A stretch of 34,795 nt of DNA from Mesorhizobium sp. NFR06 (GTDB taxonomy: Bacteria > Pseudomonadota > Alphaproteobacteria > Rhizobiales > Rhizobiaceae): positions 1 to 34,795 of the forward strand of contig NZ_FOVT01000029.1 of the NCBI RefSeq assembly GCF_900115245.1. Direction: 5' to 3'. Positions 29,194-34,795 of the stretch are shown here, piece by piece. A program made the translations under genes and the position numbers. The notes below the pieces were generated by a model, which worked only from the letters and a program-made list of their open reading frames with translations, did not search any database and was not told where the DNA came from. Positions within the stretch are counted from its first letter, which is position 1; each line of letters starts with the position of its first letter.

Positions 29194-31245
29194 GTGACCG
29201 TGGGGTTCAGTAACGCGTCGCTTCGGTTGATCGGCACAACCCTTGGCTCGGCGAAGGCGAAGGTGAGGCTGTTCGGCCTGACCCTCGTCGCATGCGTCGC
29301 CATGTTTTTTCTCTTCGGCTTCAGCCGGCATGCCTCGACAGGCTCGATGCTCGTCGCGGCGGCCATGGCGGGTTTCGGTTGCCTGGCCATGTTCCGGGCC
29401 CGCGGCCTTGCGGCGCGAGATGCCGTCGGCAATGCGCCCCGCAAGCCGCCGGTCAGGCCGGCCGGGCGGCGGCGGGCAGGCGCGGCTCGCTCCGAGCTCG
29501 CCACCGCACTTGCCAGCTGCCGGTCGGCCTTCCTCGCGGTCGGGCTGTTCAGCGGCATGCTCAACGTGCTGATGCTTGCAGGCTCGCTCTACATGCTCGA
29601 GGTCTATGACCGCGTGCTGCCAAGCCGCAGCCTGCCGACGCTCGTCGGCATTTCGATATTGCTCCTCATCCTCTATTGCGGGCAGGGCTTTCTCGACTTC
29701 GTGCGTGCGCGTGTTCTGGTGCGGATCGGTGGTGCCCTCGACGAGGCGCTCGGTCATCGCGTCTATACCTCGATGCTGAGACTGCCGCTGAGGGCAGGGC
29801 GCGAAGGCGACAGCCTGCAGCCGATGCGCGATCTCGACAGCGTGCGCGGCTTCCTGTCCGGCATGGGTCCGACGGCGCTTTTCGACCTGCCATGGATGCC
29901 CATCTACCTTGTCATCATCTTCATGTTCCACTGGGTGCTTGGCGTGACGGCGCTGCTCGGGGCGATCGTGCTGGTCGTGCTGACCCTGCTTGCCGAGCGG
30001 CTGACGCGACAACCGGTATCGGCCGCCACCTTGAGCGGGAACCGGCGGGGCGGGCTGATCACGGCCGGCACTCGTAATGCGGAAGTCGTTGCCGCCATGG
30101 GCATGGCTGGCGGGCTGGCGTCGCGCTGGGCAGATGCCAACCTCGAATTCATTGCCGACCAGCGCAAGGTCAGCGACGTCGCCGGCAGCTTCGGCGCGGT
30201 GTCGAAAGTGCTGCGCATGCTGCTGCAGTCCTCCATGCTCGGCATCGGCGCCTGGTTGGTCATCGAAGAGCAGGCGACGGCGGGCGTCATCATCGCCGCT
30301 TCCATCCTCAGCGGCCGCGCGCTGGCGCCCGTCGATCTGGCGATCGCCAACTGGAAAGGTTTCGCGAGCGCGCGCCAGGGCTGGCAACGGTTGACCAGGG
30401 TGCTGGCGGCCATGCCTGCCGAGACCGAACCGATGCAGCTGCCGGCGCCGAGCGCCAGCGTGATGATGCAGAATGCCGCCATCGCGGCTCCGGGGGTGCA
30501 GCGGCTGCTGGTCCAGGACGCCAGCTTCGCCATGGAAGCCGGTCATGGGCTCGGCATCATCGGACCGAGCGGCTCGGGAAAGTCCACCCTTGTGCGGGCT
30601 CTCGTCGGGGCCTGGCAGCCCGTCAGCGGCCGCGTCAAGCTCGATGGCGCCGATCTCGACCAATGGTCGTCGCAAGAGCGCGGCCGCCATATCGGCTACC
30701 TGCCGCAGGACGTGGAGCTGTTTGCCGGCACCGTCGCCGAAAACATCTCCCGCTTCGATCCGGACGTCGACGCCGACGCCATCATCGCCGCGGCCAAGGC
30801 CGCCGGCGCGCATGACCTGATCGTCAGCTTCCGCCAGGGCTACGAGACCGAGATCGGCGAGCATGGCGAAGCGCTTTCGGCCGGGCAGCGTCAGCGCATC
30901 GCTTTGGCCCGCGCACTCTATCGCGATCCGTTCCTCGTGGTGCTCGACGAGCCGAATTCCAATCTCGACATGGACGGCGAGCAAGCGTTGATCCGCGCGA
31001 TGCTCGGCGTTCGCGAGCGCGGCGGCGTGGTGGTGATCGTCGCCCATCGCCCGAACGTGCTGACCGCCGTCGATTTCATCATGGCGATGAACCAGGGGCG
31101 GATGCACGAATTCGGACCGAAGGACGAGGTTTTCGCCAAGATGTTCCCGATGCTGCGGCCTGTCCCGTCAACCAACCCGCCGCCGCGCACGACCGCGGAC
31201 AGATCTCCCGTAGCTGCCGCCACCCGCACCGGGGGAGGGAACTGA
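29194..31245 (+). CDS. Type I secretion ABC transporter (PrsD-like) with N-terminal membrane extension
   Basis: The protein has 683 residues from the GTG at 29194 (AAAGGCGGG just upstream; GTG codons at 29179 and 29200 are alternatives). From about residue 100 it matches the PrsD/AprD type: SAFLAVGLFSGMLNVLMLAG, YMLEVYDRVLPSRSLPTLVG and six membrane helices. The ATPase domain follows with Walker A GPSGSGKST (457-465), signature LSAGQ (561-565, usually LSGGQ) and Walker B VVLDEPN with Asp585 and Glu586. Residues 1-100 are an extra stretch with two predicted helices (about 26-44 and 51-67) and a Pro/Arg-rich linker. It powers export of proteins with C-terminal signals. The adaptor follows directly, and a probable cargo gene after it. 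Confidence 0.93.
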   Translation: MTVGFSNASLRLIGTTLGSAKAKVRLFGLTLVACVAMFFLFGFSRHASTGSMLVAAAMAGFGCLAMFRARGLAARDAVGNAPRKPPVRPAGRRRAGAARSELATALASCRSAFLAVGLFSGMLNVLMLAGSLYMLEVYDRVLPSRSLPTLVGISILLLILYCGQGFLDFVRARVLVRIGGALDEALGHRVYTSMLRLPLRAGREGDSLQPMRDLDSVRGFLSGMGPTALFDLPWMPIYLVIIFMFHWVLGVTALLGAIVLVVLTLLAERLTRQPVSAATLSGNRRGGLITAGTRNAEVVAAMGMAGGLASRWADANLEFIADQRKVSDVAGSFGAVSKVLRMLLQSSMLGIGAWLVIEEQATAGVIIAASILSGRALAPVDLAIANWKGFASARQGWQRLTRVLAAMPAETEPMQLPAPSASVMMQNAAIAAPGVQRLLVQDASFAMEAGHGLGIIGPSGSGKSTLVRALVGAWQPVSGRVKLDGADLDQWSSQERGRHIGYLPQDVELFAGTVAENISRFDPDVDADAIIAAAKAAGAHDLIVSFRQGYETEIGEHGEALSAGQRQRIALARALYRDPFLVVLDEPNSNLDMDGEQALIRAMLGVRERGGVVVIVAHRPNVLTAVDFIMAMNQGRMHEFGPKDEVFAKMFPMLRPVPSTNPPPRTTADRSPVAAATRTGGGN

Positions 31246-31246
31246 T

Positions 31247-32548
31247 ATGGCCGCGCCGGGCAACTCCCATGCGTCGATCCGTTTCTACACACGGCTAGGG
31301 CTCGGAGCCGTGCTCCTGCTTGCCGGTGGCGTCGGCGGTTGGGCATCGGTCACCGAGATCGCCGGCGCGGTTATCGCGCCCGGCACGATCGTGGTCGATT
31401 CCCACGTCAAGAACGTCCAGCATGCGACCGGCGGCATCATTGCCGAGATCGATGCCCGCGATGGCGACAGGGTGAAGGCTGGCGACTTTCTGCTGCGCCT
31501 CGACCGTACCGTTCCGGCCGCCAATCTTGCGGTGGTGAGCAAGGCGCTGGACCAGCTCACGGCGCGCAAAGCTCGGCTCGATGCGGAGCGCCAGGGGAGC
31601 GACTCCATCGTCTTTCCGGGTGAGCTTTTGGAGCGCGTCGCCGATCCCGACGTCGCCGAGGCGGTGGCCGGCGAAAAGCAGCACTTTGAGACCCGGCGCA
31701 CGTCCCGCGCCGGCCAGAAGAGCCAGCTCGGGGAGCGCATTGCCCAGCTTGAGAAGGAGATCTCCGGCGACGTCGCACAGGCCGATGCCAAGAGCAAGGA
31801 GATCGAGCTGGTGAAAAAGGAGCTCGCCTCGGTGCGGACGCTCTGGGCCAAGAAGCTCATCTCTATCGATCGCCTGACCTCGACCGAGCGCGAGGCCACG
31901 CGCCTCGATGGTGAGCGTGGCCAGCTCATAGCCGCGGAGGCGCAAGCGCAAGGCAAGATCGCAGAGACCAAGCTGCAGATCATCCAGATCGACCTCGACC
32001 ATAGTACCGAGGTGAACAGCGACCTGCGCGACATCGACGGCAAGATGGGTGAGCTGCTGGAGCGCAAGGTCGCCGCCGAGGATCAGCTGAAGCGTGTCGA
32101 CATTCGCGCCCCGCAGGATGGCATCGTGCAGCAGTCGCTCGCCTATACGATCGGTGGCGTGGTCACGCCCGGCCAGACGATCATGCAGGTCGTGCCGGAC
32201 AATGACAGCCTGGCCGTGGAAGCCAGGATCGCGCCCAGCGACATCGACAAGCTATGGGTTGGCCAGTCGGCCTCGCTGCGGTTTTCGGCGTTCAACACGC
32301 GCACGACGCCGCAGATCGACGGCGTGGTTGAGCGGACCTCGCCTGATATCACCACCGATCAGCGCACCGGCGCCAACTACTACACCGTGCGCATCAAGAC
32401 GACCGCCGCTCAGGTCGCGCGCCTGGGCGAGGTCAAGCTGGTGCCGGGCATGCCGGTGGAATCCTTCATCAAGACCGAGGACCGCTCGGTGATCTCCTAC
32501 CTTGTGAAGCCTTTACAGGACCAGATCACTCGGGCGTTCAGACAGTAA
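31247..32548 (+). CDS. HlyD/PrsE-family type I secretion periplasmic adaptor
   Basis: The protein has 433 residues; its ATG is two bases after the ABC-transporter stop, with GGAGG upstream, so the two are surely co-transcribed. It has one N-terminal membrane helix (RLGLGAVLLLAGGVGGWAS), then a half-lipoyl segment (VIAPGTIVVDSHVKNVQH, GGIIAEIDARDGDRVKAGD). A long coiled-coil hairpin rich in Gln/Glu/Lys follows (about 95-280). The second lipoyl half (IRAPQDGIVQQSLAYTIGGV) and the beta-barrel part end GMPVESFIKTEDRSVISYLV. Such adaptors join the inner-membrane ABC transporter to a TolC-like outer-membrane channel. No channel gene is in the window, so one encoded elsewhere is probably shared. Confidence 0.96.
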   Translation: MAAPGNSHASIRFYTRLGLGAVLLLAGGVGGWASVTEIAGAVIAPGTIVVDSHVKNVQHATGGIIAEIDARDGDRVKAGDFLLRLDRTVPAANLAVVSKALDQLTARKARLDAERQGSDSIVFPGELLERVADPDVAEAVAGEKQHFETRRTSRAGQKSQLGERIAQLEKEISGDVAQADAKSKEIELVKKELASVRTLWAKKLISIDRLTSTEREATRLDGERGQLIAAEAQAQGKIAETKLQIIQIDLDHSTEVNSDLRDIDGKMGELLERKVAAEDQLKRVDIRAPQDGIVQQSLAYTIGGVVTPGQTIMQVVPDNDSLAVEARIAPSDIDKLWVGQSASLRFSAFNTRTTPQIDGVVERTSPDITTDQRTGANYYTVRIKTTAAQVARLGEVKLVPGMPVESFIKTEDRSVISYLVKPLQDQITRAFRQ

Positions 32549-32618
32549 GTCCGCCTCGAGCGGGAAGTGAAAACAGCAGACAGGAAAAGCAACCGCGTTC
32601 AACGTTAAGGGGAATGTC

Positions 32619-34795
32619 ATGGCTTCCAGCGACATTACGGACAATCTGACGACCGACCTGCTCGCGACGACAGATACCACCGCAACCGCAAGCACCGACC
32701 CCGTTGCGTCGCCTTCAATTTCGCTCGACCAGGCGGATGCGGACTACGCGCCCGGCGAGACGGTCGGGATCACGACCACCAATGTCTCGGATGGTGGCAC
32801 GTTCACGTTCGAGGTCGCCCACCTCAGCGCCGGCGCCGACGGGATCCTCGGCACCGCGGATGATGTGCTCGCCTATGATCTCACCGGCACCGGCACGCCC
32901 TGGACCGTCACCGACGGCGGCGCAGGCGATCTGGATGGAGTCGTCAACGGCACGATCAAGACCTCATGGTACGTCAACAACGACGCGGCGAACCAAGCCT
33001 TCACCCTCACGGCCACGGACCCGGCGAGCGGCCGGGTCGCGACGGTGAATTTCACGGATGCCGTGAATGCGCCGACCTACGATCTGACCTTTGCAAACAC
33101 CGTAACGATCAACAATGCCATCTTTTCGTCCTCCGATGTCGTCACCGGTGCCGGAACGGGCCTGCTTGATCCCTTTGTCCGGATTCAGTCGGCAGGCAAC
33201 AACACGACCGAGCAGGGATACAACACCGACGCCAATGCATTCATCCTCGATAATACGGCCAAAGGCGGCAGTCAGTATGTTCATTCGTTGAACATTGCCG
33301 ACATTCCGATTCAATACGTCAATGGTGTCGGTTATTATCGGTTTGATCTCGACATCAACGAGTCCAACACTGCCACCTCCCAAAACCTTTCCCTGGATGC
33401 GATCCAGATCTGGCAGGCCAGTGCCGGCAATTTGAGCAATTACGCACCCGGAGCAAATCCGGATCAGGGCACCGGCGCCTTCCCGGTCGCCGACAACGCT
33501 TCGCTGATCTACAATCTGGATGCGGGTGGCGACAAGTTCATCGGGCTGAACGGCCAGCTCCAGCCGGGCAGCGGTAACACCACCGATATGTCGTTCCTGG
33601 TTCCGGTCGCCAATTTCGATCCGAGCAAGCCCTTTATCTATCTCTATTCCGCGATGGGCTACCAGAGCGGCACATATCAGGGTTCCACGGAAACGGCGCA
33701 GAGCACTTGGACGGCCGAGTCCGGCTTCGAGGAGTGGAATCGCCAGATCGGCCAGGTAATCGATGGCCACAAGTTCAACGACCTGAACGCCGACCACGTC
33801 TGGGAGGCCGGGGAGCCGGCTCTCGCCGGCTGGAAGATCTATCTGGATGTAAACAACAACAACCAGTTTGACTCGGGCGAGCCGTTTACGCTCACCGATG
33901 CAAACGGATATTACAAATTCACGGTCACGCCCGGCACCTACACGATCCGCGAGGTGCAGCAGGCAGGATGGTCGCAGGATGCGCCGAACAACGCGCAGGG
34001 CGAGTACACCGTGACCGTGGTGGCCGGCCAGGACAGCCACAACAACGACTTCGGCAATTTCCAGCTGGGCTCGATCACGGGCCACAAATATCTCGACGCC
34101 GATGGCAGCCTGGCGACGACCGGTGACCGCACCCCGGTGCAAGGCTGGACGATCACGCTCTACAATGACGCCAACCACAACAACACCGCCGATGCCGGCG
34201 AGCAGGTGGCGCAGACGACCACCGACGCCAACGGCCTCTACCAGTTCACCGGACTGCTGCCCGGCGACTACCTGATCAACGAACAGGACCAGGCGGGCTG
34301 GACGCATCTGAGCCCGGTACAGATCGACCAGAACAGTCTCACCTCCGGCCAGAACCTGACCAACCAGGACTTCATCAACACGCAGCTCGGCTCGATCTCG
34401 GGCCACAAATATGTGGACGCCGACGGCAGCCTGGCGACGACCGGCGACGAGACCGGCGTGAGCGGCTGGACGATCACGCTCTACAACGACGCCAACCACG
34501 ACAACGTCGCCGATGCCGGCGAGCAGGTGGCGCAGACGACCACCGACGGCACTGGCGCCTACCAGTTCACCGCCCTGGCGCCTGGCGACTACATTATCAA
34601 GGAAGAGGACAAAGCGGGCTGGACGCATTTGAGCCCGGTACAGATCAACCAGAACAGCCTGACCGCTGGCCAGGACCTGACCAACCAGGATTTTGTTAAT
34701 TTCAAGCTGTTCTCGATCTCTGGCCACAAATACACCGACATCACCGGCGACGGCCTGTCGGGCGACGACACCCCGCTGGCCGGGGTCACCATCTT
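32619..34795 (+). CDS. Large SdrD-B-like repeat protein, probable type I secretion cargo (C-terminus outside window)
   Basis: The ATG at 32619 has AAGGGG about 7 bases upstream; the frame is open for 725 codons to the window end. There is no signal peptide: MASSDITDNLTTDLLATTDT is a polar, Thr/Asp-rich start, as in type I cargos, whose export signal is C-terminal. Residues about 30-145 look like a beta-sandwich (ISLDQADADYAPGETVGITT), and about 150-375 like a second beta-rich domain. From residue 380, SdrD-B-like repeats begin, with Ca-binding-like loops (DLNADHVWEAGE, DVNNNNQFDSGE, NDANHNNTADAGE) and the repeated WTHLSPVQI and SI(T/S)GHKY. Position 70 bp after the adaptor makes it the likely cargo. 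An adhesin or matrix protein is the best guess; enzymatic parts downstream cannot be excluded. Confidence 0.9.
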   Translation, partial: MASSDITDNLTTDLLATTDTTATASTDPVASPSISLDQADADYAPGETVGITTTNVSDGGTFTFEVAHLSAGADGILGTADDVLAYDLTGTGTPWTVTDGGAGDLDGVVNGTIKTSWYVNNDAANQAFTLTATDPASGRVATVNFTDAVNAPTYDLTFANTVTINNAIFSSSDVVTGAGTGLLDPFVRIQSAGNNTTEQGYNTDANAFILDNTAKGGSQYVHSLNIADIPIQYVNGVGYYRFDLDINESNTATSQNLSLDAIQIWQASAGNLSNYAPGANPDQGTGAFPVADNASLIYNLDAGGDKFIGLNGQLQPGSGNTTDMSFLVPVANFDPSKPFIYLYSAMGYQSGTYQGSTETAQSTWTAESGFEEWNRQIGQVIDGHKFNDLNADHVWEAGEPALAGWKIYLDVNNNNQFDSGEPFTLTDANGYYKFTVTPGTYTIREVQQAGWSQDAPNNAQGEYTVTVVAGQDSHNNDFGNFQLGSITGHKYLDADGSLATTGDRTPVQGWTITLYNDANHNNTADAGEQVAQTTTDANGLYQFTGLLPGDYLINEQDQAGWTHLSPVQIDQNSLTSGQNLTNQDFINTQLGSISGHKYVDADGSLATTGDETGVSGWTITLYNDANHDNVADAGEQVAQTTTDGTGAYQFTALAPGDYIIKEEDKAGWTHLSPVQINQNSLTAGQDLTNQDFVNFKLFSISGHKYTDITGDGLSGDDTPLAGVTI
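33756..34795 (+). repeat. SdrD-B-like tandem repeats (315- and 321-bp units)
   Basis: Units begin at 33756 (315 bp, divergent), 34071 (321 bp), 34392 (321 bp) and 34713 (cut by the window). Units 2 and 3 differ at about 23 of 107 residues by hand comparison and share long identical DNA stretches such as TGGACGATCACGCTCTACAA. Each encodes one beta-rich domain of the collagen-binding B / SdrD B type. Confidence 0.9.

Noticed and set aside
28984..31107. A 707-codon frame on the minus strand opposite the ABC transporter
   Set aside because: It is rich in His/Arg/Asp/Glu and lacks any recognisable domain, while the plus strand has Walker motifs and membrane helices.
32964..34727. A 587-codon frame on the minus strand opposite the repeat protein
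   Set aside because: Its apparent repeats are the reverse of the SdrD-B-like units. The plus-strand frame has a ribosome binding site, a start and Ca-binding-like loops.

Overview
The window is GC-rich, densely packed alphaproteobacterial chromosome. The gene set, the prsDE-like type I secretion genes and two families of short palindromic intergenic repeats suggest a Rhizobiales member, most likely Mesorhizobium or a close relative. This assignment is from recall, not from a search. No tRNA, rRNA, CRISPR array or phage module was seen. Both edges cut genes: an IS630-type transposase on the left and a large repeat protein on the right.

Layout. (1) 1-2.3 kb: the end of an IS630-like element abuts a CadC-like membrane regulator that is also frameshifted, followed by a small unknown secreted protein. 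(2) 2.4-4.6 kb: a CAP/SCP-domain lipoprotein, a DUF2189-type membrane protein and a LysE/RhtB exporter. (3) 4.67-8.9 kb: a 54-bp-arm inverted repeat, then two tandem TadG-like proteins with von Willebrand A domains on the minus strand, preceded by operator-like boxes. (4) 9.1-11.6 kb: a HAD-IIA phosphatase, ribF and a frameshifted HdeD-family gene. (5) 11.7-16.5 kb: a surface-polysaccharide cluster of four likely glycosyltransferases, three on the minus strand and one divergent WaaG-like gene. (6) 16.6-24.9 kb: a MipA/OmpV outer-membrane protein, ileS, a lipoprotein, tadA, an rluB-type pseudouridine synthase with very long basic tails, and rsmD. This part is mainly translation and RNA modification. 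(7) 25.1-28.7 kb: an operon of an active M16 peptidase, an M16 partner without the zinc motif, and a patatin-like lipase. (8) 28.8-34.8 kb: a promoter with a long leader, a type I secretion ABC transporter with an unusual N-terminal extension, its HlyD-type adaptor, and a probable cargo, an SdrD-B-like repeat protein open to the window end.

How the genes work together. The last block reads as a self-contained export system: ABC transporter, adaptor and a cargo without a signal peptide built of about 107-residue Ca-binding-like repeats. It probably needs a TolC-like outer-membrane channel encoded elsewhere. The glycosyltransferases probably add sugars to lipopolysaccharide core or another surface glycan. 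The M16 pair probably forms a periplasmic heterodimeric protease. The most distinctive features are the secretion locus, the tandem TadG-vWA pair with its operator-like boxes and terminal palindrome, and the IS-truncated regulator. Nothing here clearly amounts to a wholly new system; the repeat-protein secretion locus is the best candidate for further work.
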